Assembly: GCA_910589415.1 (NCBI GenBank)
Contig: OU342630.1
Span: 49,508,012-49,572,011 of the forward strand
Origin: Malachius bipustulatus
Lineage: Eukaryota; Arthropoda; Insecta; Coleoptera; Melyridae
Direction of reading: 5' to 3'
DNA length: 64,000 bases
This document shows, piece by piece, positions 24,801 through 35,200 of the stretch. A program made the translations under genes and the position numbers. The notes beneath the pieces are model-generated. The model made no database searches and was not told where the DNA came from. It saw only the letters and a list, made by a program, of their open reading frames with translations. Numbering within the stretch: position 1 is the first letter of the stretch; every line of letters starts with the position of its first letter.

Positions 24801-24933
24801 ATGGCCAAGAGCTAGAGTTATGGAGGTCGTCCCTGGTGCTGACGGCAAAGTTCGAATGGTTAAATTAAAAACTCAGGGGGGAAATTTCATAAGAAGTATT
24901 TCAAAGGTTTGCCCTCTGCCAAATCAAGATTAA
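21853..24933 (+). CDS. BEL/Pao Gag C-terminus, protease, RT, partial RNase H; integrase core deleted
   Basis: Open in the same frame as the upstream gag; the first GTG is at 22588. Order: zinc knuckles CNFCSENHSIYKC and CKICLFRKHSF, with HNTLLH at about 22195; aspartic protease with active site LLDSASQ (about 22635); reverse transcriptase with LRVVFDAS, FVVIADIEKMYRQI, the YGTNFAPF block and catalytic YVDD (about 23923); start of RNase H with IHGFCDASLKAYG (about 24480). After LPRLELCGAVLLAKLVERIC the sequence jumps, near 24690, to the C-terminal integrase-associated domain (LKINDLVLIKEENTPPLKWP). The zinc-binding and DDE core of integrase are absent, yet the frame is kept. Confidence 0.9.
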   Translation, partial: KQCKALEEIDATKGTSPTPIRKVNHFISSTHNSNQQQTGKATGNQSYLICNFCSENHSIYKCYKFKQLTIQERNNFITSRGFCKICLFRKHSFDDTCTGNNCWQCGKRHNTLLHINFDREVHSNPRNFQIRRTESRSQWQDLHKPNSSTIINRQFNRHNRTYGVNQYQNKHYSTNNNSNQSTPENKESGQIVNQKNSSQLEPRSQDSPKQRSIVNENENKENKPESSLSFSTYSQNNSQIVLATAVVTIYSRNGDPVSARCLLDSASQISMCTKELLDKLNSNTYRKELQISGISQLNAQSNEMVDLTIKSNVYRKNSFKVSCAVLENITCELPQTTLNVSNLKIPDHIMLADPKFNVSSKIDILLGADVYYDLIVPGVIKLGADMPTLFSTLLGYVVGGKLANNKPKHSNINSYNELGNSSPNCCSFLNTSSSSDELLQKFWEIEDIEEKTILSPENAKSEEIFKETTIRLENGRFQINFPFKNQKNKSCNLGESFLQARKRFAGLEKRFLRDPNLKLKYKQFIDEYVNLNHAKIVPLSSHNERGENKYFMPHHAVIREDSETTKLRVVFDASMKTSSGLSLNDILLKGYTVQPELFDIICRFRIGTFVVIADIEKMYRQIRVNPNHTYLQNILWRENENEPLQCLELLTITYGTNFAPFAATRCLKELAEKESQNYPLASKMLLSQTYVDDVLVSSNSKNELIETSSQLISLLNTAGFKLHKWHSNVKDFSTEFNENNSNEDFQVDSNQNNSKNNYDIQNESSSSKVLGLQWNSHEDFLVMTLPEFKEIKNYTKREVLSKIASIFDPIGLLGPVVVTAKLIMQKIWISKIEWDDNLPDNLMSEWNKFFFSLPCLKEVKIPRNLSLNLSIESIEIHGFCDASLKAYGACVYLRVLYSNKDVSCRLICSKSRVSPLKSITLPRLELCGAVLLAKLVERICRTYENKIEYLNRLQNRPKWLKPSENLKINDLVLIKEENTPPLKWPRARVMEVVPGADGKVRMVKLKTQGGNFIRSISKVCPLPNQD
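24680..24700 (+). other. In-frame deletion junction in BEL pol
   Basis: Early RNase H sequence ending near RICRTYENK is joined to EYLNRLQNRPKWLKP from the region after integrase. By comparison with the family layout, roughly 2 kb of coding sequence is missing. The exact break is inferred. Confidence 0.75.
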
Positions 24934-25096
24934 CAATGCAAGTAATAATTTCGAGACTATTTGTCTATTCGTTCGACGATTTTAAAATAAGAAAAAATAT
25001 TATTATTTCGTTCGAGAGAGAACCGCATTACCTATATGTTGAAAATTTTCGTATGAGAAAAAAAATTTATTTAGTGTTATTGAAGTCAGAGACTCC

Positions 25097-25109
25097 AAGG
25101 GGGGGAATA
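25097..25109 (+). promoter_or_regulatory. Polypurine tract of the BEL element
   Basis: AAGGGGGGGAATA lies immediately before the 3' LTR, in the place where the plus-strand DNA primer is made in LTR retrotransposons. Confidence 0.85.
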
Positions 25110-25623
25110 TGTTGCAGATTGAGCTGCTTTTAAATTAGTTAAATCATGTAGACACTGTCTATGTGAATGTAGACACGTTTAGGATGAAGAAGAACTGAAA
25201 TGTCGAATTTTCTGTTAAATATTGATCCGGGAGATGCACTTCTTAGGTGGTCTTCGTGGAATAGGGAAAAAGTAAAATGTAACCCTTGCTTGCCTGCGTC
25301 AGGTGTGCAAAGCAAGATTCGCTTTTCGTTCGTTGACCAGGACAGAAGTCCTGCTGTCTCTAATATTCGTATTATTTCGTATCGTTCGTTCGTCAGACTA
25401 AATAAATACCTACATACCTACCCCGACTTAATTCAAATTATTCATCTTACTAAATCGTTTAATCATATTATAATCGTCTACATAATTAGAAATTACCTTT
25501 AAATTGATTGGTTGTTCTACAGCATTGTGTAAAATTACTAGTTTTGCATTAAAAGATTAATTTAATGTGTGTCTATTAATTTATACAGTTCATTATTCGT
25601 TCTTTGTGTACCTAAACCGTACA
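25110..25623 (+). repeat. BEL 3' LTR
   Basis: 514 bp, read as identical to the 5' LTR, followed directly by target duplication ATCGC at 25624-25628. Confidence 0.95.
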
Positions 25624-27147
25624 ATCGCCTTCTAGAGCCTCCAGAGCTTCTTTAAATATCTCTTCTGAATACAGATTGAATATCAGAGGGGAGATGATAC
25701 ACCCTTGTCGTACTCCCCGCAAAATGTTAATTGCCTCTGTTGTTTCATCTCCAGCGTTGATTTTTATGGTGGCTGTCTGGTTCCAGTACAGGTTTTGTAT
25801 AATTCTGAGGTCCTTATCATCCATTCCGGTGCCTTTCAGCACTTGTATCATCTTCTGGTGTTGGACATTGTCAAACGCCTTTTGGTAGTCCACGAAGCAG
25901 GTATAAATGTCGCAATTCACGTCCCTACATCGTTGGAACAATACTTGTATACTGAACAGTGCTTCTCTTGTTCCCACTCCCTTCATAAATCCAAATTGTG
26001 TGTCTTCTACTCTCTCTTCGCATATCTTGTATATTCTGCGATGGATAATCTTAAGGAACAGCTTTAGTAAATGGCTCATTAAGCTTATGGTTCTATATTC
26101 TCCGCATTTCTTTGCCCCTTGTTTTTTGGGCATCAATATAAATTCAGAGATGAGCCATTGTTTCGGGATGTTGCCTGTATCATAGATATTGTTAAATATC
26201 TTGCAGATCATTTTTATTGATTCCTCATCCAAAAGCTTAAGTAACTCTGTCTGTATTCCGTCCGGTCCTGGAGCTTTGCCTTCTCTCAGCGATCTTATGG
26301 CTGTTTCTATCTCGCTTGTTAGTATTGGTGGTCCAGTTTCTGTTGATAAGGAGGGGGGATCTCCTCTCTCATCGAAGAACAAATTCTCTATGTATTCCTT
26401 CCAAGTGTCTTTGATGCTTCCTTGGTCCACAATAAGCTCTCCATTGTCATTGACGAGTTTTCCCACTGTTCTCTTTCTGTCCTTGCCAGTTATTTCCCTC
26501 ACTTTTTTATGTACATTGAAATCATCAAACCTCCGTTGCAGTTCTTCTATTTCACGGCATTTTTCTTCCATTTCTTTCTGCTTGGCTTCTCTGATCTTTC
26601 TTTGTATTTTACGGTGTATCTCCCTGTATGTGGTTATGTCATTCTTGTGTTTTCTCCTCTCTTCCATCATCTGTAATATTTCTTCTGTCATCCACGTCTT
26701 GTTTTGTCTTCCTTCATTCTTCAGAAATTTGTCCTTGATCTCTTCTACCACTGTGTTAAGTGAATGTATTCTCTCTTCCGTGTTTCCGGCTTTTCCTTCG
26801 ATCTCTCTACAGTTTTCATTCAGGGCTTTACTTATTTTGTCCCTCACTATTCTGTCCTTCAGTTTTTTAATGTCGTGTTTCTTAGGAATTTTTCGTTGTA
26901 TTTTCTTATACCTGGTCTTGTATTCTCCCACTAGAGGGTTGTGATCGGACTGGATGTCGGCGCCTGGGTAGGTTTTTACACTTGTGAAACTGTTTCTATA
27001 CCTTGCGTTTACCAGGATATAATCTATTTGATTTCTTATGATAACGTCTTCATCACTATCTCTAGGCGACCTCCACGTATACAGGCGTCTAGGTGGGAGT
27101 TTGAAAAAGGTGTTCAGAACAATTAAGTTGTGTTCCGCCGCAAACAT
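25624..27147 (-). pseudogene. RTE LINE ORF2: end of endonuclease, linker, RT up to the BEL insertion
   Basis: Minus-strand frame of about 508 codons. It begins in the C-terminal part of the endonuclease (FAAEHNLIVLNTFFKLPPRR, RNQIDYILVN, SDHNPLVGEYK). A charged linker follows, then RT motifs: GKAPGPDGIQTELLK, EYRTISLMSHLLKL, QFGFMKGVGTREALF, YTCFVDYQKAFDNVQH, and GVRQGCIISPLIFNLYSEEI. It is cut by the BEL element just after EALEGD. The catalytic YADD is on the other side of the insertion (19.6 kb). A frameshift near 27170 separates it from the rest of the endonuclease. Confidence 0.85.
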
Positions 27148-27149
27148 AC

Positions 27150-27746
27150 TCAGAGTTTCTCCTCTGTCGTTTCTCTCTCCGAGCCTATTTTTGCGTTAAA
27201 ATCTCCCATCAATATAAGAAGTTCATTTTTCGGTAGGTTATTTATGGTACTGTGAACTTGGTCGTAGAATTCTTGTATTTCTTCGTCACTATGACTGGTT
27301 GTAGGTGCATAGACTTGAATGATATTAGTGTTCACTGGTGCAGCGTTGATTTGTATGAGCAGGATTCTGTCGTTTACTGGAACAAAGTTACGTACGTGCT
27401 TTACTACGCTTTTGTGAACAAGCATTCCCACTCCATGTTCGTATTTGCCATCCATGGATCCTGAATAGTATACTCTGTGTCCATCCACGTCACAGTAGCT
27501 TGAGTCGGGCCATCTCATTTCACTTACACCCATTATGCTGATTTTCATACGCTCCATCTCCCTTAGTGCACATTGGATTTTTCCAGCTTGAGCCATTGTT
27601 CTTACATTCCATGTGCATATTCTCTTGATTTGTTTTGTGCTGGTCTTGTTGTTGTGATTCATGTTTCTGTTCATAACCGCTCCCCCCGGAGATCCGATCG
27701 GGGAGCTTATTACTCCGGACTTGTGATTTGATCTGAACATATCCAT
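27150..27746 (-). pseudogene. RTE LINE ORF2: endonuclease domain
   Basis: 198-codon minus-strand frame. It carries the endonuclease motifs RICTWNVRTM, IMGVSEMRWPDS, ILLIQINAAPVNTNIIQVYAP and LLILMGDFNAKIG, in the order found in RTE/BovB-type elements. The frame ends early at EEKL because of a small change in a GAGAGA run near 27170; the next frame picks up the remaining endonuclease sequence. Start chosen at the first methionine of the open frame; the true start could be further upstream. Confidence 0.85.
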
Positions 27747-28110
27747 GATGATCTGTACTAGGAAAAATCAATATGATCTTTAATGCAGTGGTTTCCCTTT
27801 GCCTTCTGCATTCCCCTACCGTTGACCGTATAGGTTCATCCGCCTTTTGGACCGATTTCTCAGTCCAAGGACCAGAGATGGCCCTGCCTCTTAACTGCTC
27901 CTTCACCCGAAGCTGTTGGCTATTAAGAGGGAGATTACTTATCCCGGTAATCACTCGGTCGACAGAGCCTCGTCAGTTCTAACAGGATGCACCACGTGTA
28001 GGTGAGGTTGTCATTTGGGCCAGCTTACATGCGCCGTCACCCCTTACACCCCTTAGGTATTTACCAGACTAAAACACCGAGTTGGTCTAACGACACCTAT
28101 TTAAAAAAAA

Positions 28111-30011
28111 ATGCAGCAACTCGTAAACGACACCCTCAATCAAAATCGTACAAGACAAAAATAAAAATTTCAAAAGACATGAACGCTTCATTTAAAATAA
28201 GAATTTTTTGAAATAGAGGCATGCACAAGAAAAAATTATAGGTTAGTGTGTTTTGTAACCCCCGTTTCCTCCGTTCGCACATCGATTCCCTTTGGACCAA
28301 AATTTAGACAAAAGAATGAGGGCATAAGAAAGAGTAAAAATAACATGAAAATAGTCCCAATCAGTTTGTAGCTAAGAAATGACCTACTTTTCACAGCACC
28401 CTATAGGGGTGTTGTGAAAATAAATAAATAAATACTGAAGAAAATAAAGAAATCAATTTTTTTATCTGTGAGAGTTCTACACTAATTTTATTTTAAATTC
28501 AGAATAATAATGATGGCCAATAAGGAATGATTTACATACAATTCCAAAATGAATGTTCCAGATTTTACATGCAGGATTTTATTTTTTCCTGTTAGTACAA
28601 AGGAATCCTGCACAGTCTTGTTCTTCCGAGATCGATGAAATCGTAAATCGAGGAAGTATCGTAAGCCTTGTACCCGATTTTTGTCTGTCAGTAGGTCGGG
28701 CGTTCTATGACGATCCTAAGAAACACTCTGGAGGCGCCATTTTTCGTCGTAGGAAGTTGAAATTTGGCTCGATTGAAGAGGCGCACGGTCCCACGATGCC
28801 TATTAAAAATGAGCGGGATCCGTTAGCGGAAAGTGGTTTTTTTCCGGGAATTTCGGGTTTTTTCGGGAACGACCTAGGAAACACTCTAATAGTGTCCGAA
28901 AGTTGCACCGATCGGGATGAAACTCGCTAGAGACGAAGCTAGGTGCCCCCAAATGGGACCTATTGAAAATGGGCCGGCTCCGAGAATTTTAAGGCCCCCG
29001 TTCAGGGCCGTATTTTTTTAAAACGTCCCGACATAAGGATTTGTTTCTCAGTAACTGTACGTCCCGAACAGATTCTGCAAATACAGTTACTTAGGGAAAG
29101 CATAGACGTACAAACTTTGTAGAGATCGTTTTTCGAAAAAATAATTAGGTGAGCGGTAATCGACTCTCAAAAATTGAGTACACCGTTTTCGCATGATTTT
29201 TCGACTATTTCGAATTTTTTTCAAAATTTATTTGACCGATCGAAAAAATAACAAAACAGTGAGATAGGCCGTTAGTTACCTACTAAAAAGACGATAATGA
29301 TTTTTTCGAAATCTTGGATAAATGCGCGGTTCCTGTTCGGGAAATGCCTTAATTTCTGTTTTTTCTTATGCATTTTGTAAATAATTGTTTTTACAATTAA
29401 TTGCGATGTACTATTAGTTTTCTTTAATAATTTGGACTGATAATTATTTTCAAAATTTGAAAAATTCACCGTGAAAAATAGAGTAAAGAACGTAATGTCA
29501 TATTACGTATGCGGAAATTCCGTAAACGCCACCGAAGGAAATAATTTTTTCCGATTCGAAGAATCCAGATGGCGGCCATTTTGTAGTTTTAACGTAACGA
29601 AAAGACTCCCGACCACTACAATCCGGTGAAATATTTTCGAAAAACCAAATCGAACTGTCACATTTGAAACGTCAAAATCGAAAAGTTGAAAAACCGTGAG
29701 TTTTTGCACACGAAAAAAATTAATAAAATCGAAGAATCAAGATGGCGGCCAGATTTTGGTATCGTCGTAAAGGTTAAATGTGCAGCAATAAAAAAATCGT
29801 TTCTCTTTTCAACAAAACTCATTTTGGCATTTTGTTGATTCCACAGACCGCATTGACATATTTGACAGCTGTGAAAAAAAATTCCGTGCTTCTCCGCGAC
29901 CTGTTCTTTCTTTCACGACTAACTTGAATTGTCAAACCAACGCGTGACTAACTTCTACGCGAATCTAAATTTTACGCGCGATCTCGGAAGTTCCCATATT
30001 GGTCCTTCAGG
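28111..30011. other. Unclassified, probably repeat-derived non-coding DNA
   Basis: Contains conspicuous GC-rich tracts (GGCGCC, GGGCCGGCTCC) amid AT-rich DNA, and two separate AGATGGCGGCC motifs near 29568 and 29742. Open frames at 28553-28930 and 28705-28908 overlap on opposite strands and are not recognisable. The style is that of non-autonomous element DNA, but I cannot name the family. Confidence 0.4.
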
Positions 30012-30165
30012 AGCGATATAGAAAAAAAATAACACAAAAAGAGATGAATGGCAGATTTTAACTATGACGCGGAATCTACTGATCACAGTGCCGTATAGCG
30101 ACATAGAAAAAAAGGTAACACGAAAAAAACATGAAAAATTCTAACTTTGACGGGGATCTACTGAA
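30012..30165. repeat. Tandem duplication, about 85-bp period
   Basis: AGCGATATAGAAAAAAAATA at 30012 and AGCGACATAGAAAAAAAGGT at 30097 start two copies, each continuing through TAACAC and ending with GATCTACTGA or AATCTACTGA. Confidence 0.75.
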
Positions 30166-30170
30166 AAACC

Positions 30171-30241
30171 GGGCCGAAGGCCCCTAATGGAGGGCCGAAG
30201 GCCCGACATCGCCGGCAATCCAAGGTCTCGGAAGAGACCTT
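30171..30241. other. Cluster of three GC-rich hairpins
   Basis: GGGCCGAAGGCCC occurs twice (30171-30183 and 30192-30204), each a 5-bp stem with a GAA loop. A third, AAGGTCTCGGAAGAGACCTT (30222-30241), has an 8-bp stem and GGAA loop. The first hairpin is followed by CTAA then T, which matches the CTRR|T rule of Helitron 3' ends, but no 5' end or Rep/helicase coding was found. Confidence 0.6.
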
Positions 30242-32050
30242 GTTTGGTTCATGCCAGACTATACGGAATCCGGATCTAGGTAACATTGAATCCGCGTGGT
30301 GGTATAGTGTTGGAGGAGAAGTGAAAATGATTTTTTTATTAAGAAAGGGCCGTTTCGCCTTTATTACGGCTCATCAGATATTACTACCTGGGATACTGCT
30401 ACTCTGGTTACTAAATGGCTGGCGTTAAGATGAAAGATAGCTGAAGATGCAGCTGAAGTTTTCATTGCATCCATCAATCTGAGCAGAGCTTGTCAGCTAT
30501 AAATAACTTACTAATGAAGCTGTATAACTTTCCATTTTTTTTCCTTTTTTTATATGGGGAAATTTATTATTACTTTGGAGGAGAAACCTTAATTGCGCAA
30601 CTTTATGCTCAAAAATGCCTCTCCAATCAACTTCAGTTTTCACATGTGCTATTACGATAGATTTTTGTTGTCAGTATTAACAAGAAAATTGTACAGAAAG
30701 AGATGGGAAGCTCACCAATTATTACGACGTCGCATTTTTCAGAAAGTCAGAAAATTGTATCCTGCTGGCGTCCTGAGAATGGTAGGACAGAAATACATTA
30801 AGGCAGAAAAAGCTGAAATGTTGAATACAGGGATCCACTTTTCCAATATTTGAATATTAAGTATTTATTGTTTGCCCCTGGAACATTTAGTTTTAAAAAT
30901 AAGTTTTGAAAAAGTAATCGACATCTAACAACTATGTAATTTACAAAAACTTTGCTATACGTTATTTTTTTACGAAATATCCACTTAACCACCAGGATAT
31001 TCACTGGCGTGACAAATACATAATCTTTCCGAGAGAAAAAAAAAGATTATGGCTTGAAGATGGCGAAATTTTTAAGCAAGTTTTAAGTAATTAATTTGTC
31101 ATGAAATTGCTGTAAATATTTTATGACTTAAAGTAGAAATGTAATGTGAATCTTGGCTTGAAATATCAATTTTCCACCTCTTGGTTATGCAAGAGTATTT
31201 CACGGAAAGCATCAAATTTTATTTGCGTAGGTAGGTGTAGGTACCCTCCGCAATAATTATATAAAATTAAAATGTTTACCTGAGATGTTTAATCTACATG
31301 GAGACTGGCAGCTGAATTATTTTTGGATATTTCAGCTTTATGGTACGAAGCTTACATAATGAATGAGCTCATCATTAACAAAAATCAACAATGATGTTAC
31401 TTTAAATTAAAGCCTAATTTATTTGTCTCTCCTAAAGAATAATCTGTAATTTCATCGGGAGGATTTGCATTTAACCTTCTCATGTATACCTACCAAACAT
31501 TTATTATTCCTTGATTTGGAATTCCATTCAGATACTTTAACGGGATGCAGAGTTCTATTCCAGTTGCTGTGGTTGCATGAAGATCGACTTAAAAGTTGCT
31601 CTTCCATAGCAATTCAAATCTGATAATCCTATCATGAAAGGTATGAATCTCCATATAAAAAATTTCTGGAGTAAGAAGTCATGATCAAGTTTCCACATAT
31701 TCATGTTGATATATTCATGTTCTGTAGAATGATCTTAAATAATTTGGGGGGGGGGACTGGATCTGTGAAAAATTTCTAAATATCAAATCAACGAAAATTC
31801 ACGGTTCGTTAAAAATTAAATTTTTGCAACATTTTTCTCTTGAACTATTAGATTTGTCAAAAATTTCATAACAAGAAAAGTTATAGATATAATGTTTGTG
31901 TAACACTTGGTATTTTTTAGTTTTGTTAAAAATAATAGTATTTCGACAAAAAAAAAAGAGTTTTAAGTAGCCGCCATTTTGAATTTTTTATAAAGAGAGT
32001 TTGCCCCCCTCCCCCCTTATATCAAATGGGCTTAAAGTGGCCTAGAAAAA
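30242..32050. other. Intron sequence, no recognised feature
   Basis: AT-rich DNA. An 86-codon open frame at 30593-30853 is rich in basic residues in its second half but unrecognised. A G homopolymer lies at about 31746-31754. Confidence 0.5.
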
Positions 32051-32230
32051 GCAAAAGGGCACGCGAAGTACCTAACTGAAGTCTTCTCACCTAATTACCG
32101 TGAACCGAATGATGAAATCTCCAGTGTTCCACAAAATATTCCGACAATTGGAGCTTTGACTCCAAAAGAAGTCAAGGAAGAAATTAGCCTCCTACATACC
32201 ACGCAAACGACTACTCGAACGACCTGATGA
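32051..32230 (+). mobile_element. LINE ORF2 fragment upstream of the RT core
   Basis: Plus-strand frame reads HAKYLTEVFSPNYREPNDEI and LTPKEVKEEISLLH, the segment preceding the RT core in Jockey-like LINE ORF2 proteins. It stops at a TGA and only noise follows. A short, old fragment. Confidence 0.7.
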
Positions 32231-35200
32231 AAGAAGATTGAGAAAACACTGTGCATCTGACCTGAGAGGACGGTAGAAGATCTAGTCAATGAAGGCGATC
32301 TTGTCATGTCAATAGAGTTCTTGATGCTCTCAAGACAAAAGATTCGCTTACAAAATGTATTATTTGTTCTGATTGCTAATAAATTAAATATAATAAAGAA
32401 ACATTTATTGCATGTGTCCCTCTTTGGCAAGCTTTTTGCAAATTTAGAGCAGATTGAAGAATTTTTTCACGCATATGACGTGAACGCAAAACAGTGTCTC
32501 AAATATGAGAAATTCAATTTTGAATTTGAATAACAGTTGCATAAAGCTATTATCGTATATTTGAAAATAGCAGCTGGCTCTGAGTTCAAATTGTTTTTCA
32601 CCGGCCCTGCGAGTTTTCGTCTCATTATTGAATTAGCGCCGCCTTGTCACGAAGAGTGCCTTTACTATGAAATGCAGATTATGTTTGTTTTGGCTAAAAA
32701 GGGATGACTGAATGGTTAACATTTCCCTAAAAGGTCCAAAGTTATGGAAATGTCAACACGATTTACATTTTTTTAATATTGTTGCACTTCTTTTTATCTA
32801 AGGTACTACTACCAGTGTTGAGGGAGGTGATAGGTATTACGAAAGCCGAGTTGATTCAAGAAATAACCTATACCATGCTTATTATAATAGTAAGAATATA
32901 AATATCACATTTATATAATCACATTTAAAATTTATCTACAGCTGCAAAAGGGAATACTCTCTGTTGAGGACGTTCAACCTGGGCAGGTCAACGCGGATCT
33001 TTGCTGTCAGTAACTGTCACTTAGTAAATGGAATAAAGAACAAGCCATTAACTTTACATTAGGCAGAAGAGAAAAGTAATTTATATGAGTAATTGCCACG
33101 GAGATTTCTACCTCTTGTTTTGTAGAAAGTGTCCAAACGATTTCTATCTAAATTGAAAATATTTTTGAAGGTTTATTTACTAAGTTTAAGGTACATAAAC
33201 ATTATTTACATATTATTCTCTCCCACTTATTTAAAAATTATTAGAAACTGCGAAATTTCTTGCTGATGGTGTATCCGAGATATAGTAACCAAGATATCCA
33301 GAAGGACGAATGTTACGTTGAGAGCGTCTCTCCCTCTCTAGATTGAATTATATTACGTTATTGGTAAAGTTGTTAATTTTCTTCTGATGGTTCATCGGTA
33401 GGTTCATCAGGTACTAACATTTGATCCTGTGCATGAAGACCGTTTTTGATGAAGGTTTGGCTTGGAATCACTAGAATTGATTGTTGGTTCACGGTGATTC
33501 GATTTCCAAAGTCTTCTTCATCAGCTGGCTCTGTATCAGGGGCGAACGACACTTTTTTATTCGCTATATGAGTGCTTCTTAATTGATCTAAGTATATGAC
33601 GTTTATAAATAAATCTGAATAAATCTGAATGATCTGATTCCAAGAAATGATGGTAGAGAACTGGCTTGCTCGTGATATGGCTTTATCGCATCTATACACT
33701 TATCCACATAGATTTCTTCAGATACAATTCAGGACGGGTTCTCCCCTCAGCAAGTGGAGTAGCTCTGTACCAGTTCATAATTTTTTGAAGTTTCTATCTA
33801 TAACATAAAAAATTAATTTATGCTATATCATGATGTACCTATTGGGGGAGCAAATATTATTTTTTGAATTAGATACTGTTCACTGTCGTTTAATGTTCCA
33901 ATGTAACTTTTTTTAACATCAATAACGAGACCTGATGGACAACTGTATATTCAACGTGACTTGAGCCACGAACACAAGCAACTAAATGTTGCTATATCAA
34001 CAGGAATTAACACAAACTGACACCACGAGCAAAGATCCGTCAGTTGATGATCCTGTACAATTTTATTCTTGTCATGTTTATCAGGTTGTTCCGGTTTATT
34101 TATGTTCATTAATTTTATTTAAGCTCGTTTGAGCTCGTTTGTCTACCCCATCAGTAAATATGGACCATATTTACTAAGCGTATACAAAAGACAATATTAG
34201 TAATAGTTGCACTACAAAGTAACAAATATAGAATTCCTGCCAATATTTACCCGAACGAATGATCTCAAAGTAATGCAGTAGAAATATATTACCAGCTTAC
34301 CTAATAATAATAATTGATCCCTCTTATGTTCTCAATTTTATGTCCCCATTAACTTATGGGTATAATAAGGGTGGTTTTTATTCTTGGTCTTTCTACAAAG
34401 TTATAAAACAATGGTGACAGCGAATTTTGTAAGCCCGACAATTTAAATAGAAACCAAATCGAACCCGATTGGCTTTCGCATATAATAACGGAGCCCACCG
34501 AATCGTAAAGCCCAACACCCAGACAACCTTAACCTGTTCCTGTTAGTGGGGCTCAACGTGTGGTGTAACGGCGCGATATCGCGCCCGCTTTTCTCCCTTT
34601 GGCCCACCGCGCTCTCTCAAGCGAGATTCCTGAGGGCGCTGGCCGCTGATGCGTGAACCCCGATCTCAAGCAACTGGATTCCTTTGTGCACTCCATAAGG
34701 AGATTTATAAAACTCGCGAATAGATAAGAGGGTAGTAGGATCACTCACGGGGGAATTTTTTAATTTGAGAAGCCCGTCGAGCATACGGAATGCTTCGTGA
34801 GGCAATCTTTGGCTTTCCCGAATGAGTTAGTGTTTGATTTTCGCAATCGTTTTCCCTGCTCCTCGAATTGTAATGTTCCAAGTTTAATAAACTTTGAAAT
34901 ATATCCTGTTGTTTGATCGACGGTCGGTACATTCAAGTGAATTCTTTTTATATTATTTAAATTAGTGGACGTGTCGTCATTCTTGATAGTTTGTTTTTAT
35001 AAGTATTGACCGATGCCGGTCGGTAATAAGTGATTCAGTCTGAAACTCGAGTGCCGACAAAGTAATTTCAGTCTAATCTGAAAGAAAATCCGCAGTAATA
35101 ACGAAGTTATTGATACCGAGGGCGAATAAAAGTAATAGAAGTTGTAAAACTTCAAATCTTACCACTAAGCTCCCGGCCGGAGGCCTCGTGCTTCGCTTAG

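Larger units (their letters stand above)
19648..25623 (+). mobile_element. BEL/Pao LTR retrotransposon, nearly intact, integrase-deleted
   Basis: A 5976-bp element with 514-bp LTRs that begin TGTTGCAG and end GTACA, so TG...CA ends. It is flanked by a perfect 5-bp target duplication ATCGC (19643-19647 and 25624-25628). In order: 5' LTR, primer-binding site, a leader with 42-bp repeats, one gag-pol frame from 20926 to 24933, polypurine tract, 3' LTR. The two LTRs keep a constant offset of 5462 bp and I saw no difference between them, which indicates a recent insertion. It landed in the RT region of an RTE LINE. The gag-pol frame has a stop at 21850-21852 and lacks the integrase core, so the copy could move only with enzymes supplied in trans. 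Confidence 0.95.
25624..28110 (-). mobile_element. RTE-clade LINE, 5' half
   Basis: Minus-strand element holding the 5' region, the apurinic-like endonuclease and the first two thirds of RT. It ends at the BEL insertion and continues at 19647. The right (5') limit is not sharp; unique-looking sequence begins somewhere near 28000-28110. Upstream of the endonuclease an alternative frame up to 27954 may be part of a short leader ORF. Confidence 0.8.

Noticed and set aside
26189..26944. 251-codon serine/leucine-rich plus-strand frame
   Set aside because: Antisense shadow of the RTE LINE RT and linker region.
30593..30853. 86-codon plus-strand frame with basic C-terminal half
   Set aside because: No recognised family and no supporting neighbours.
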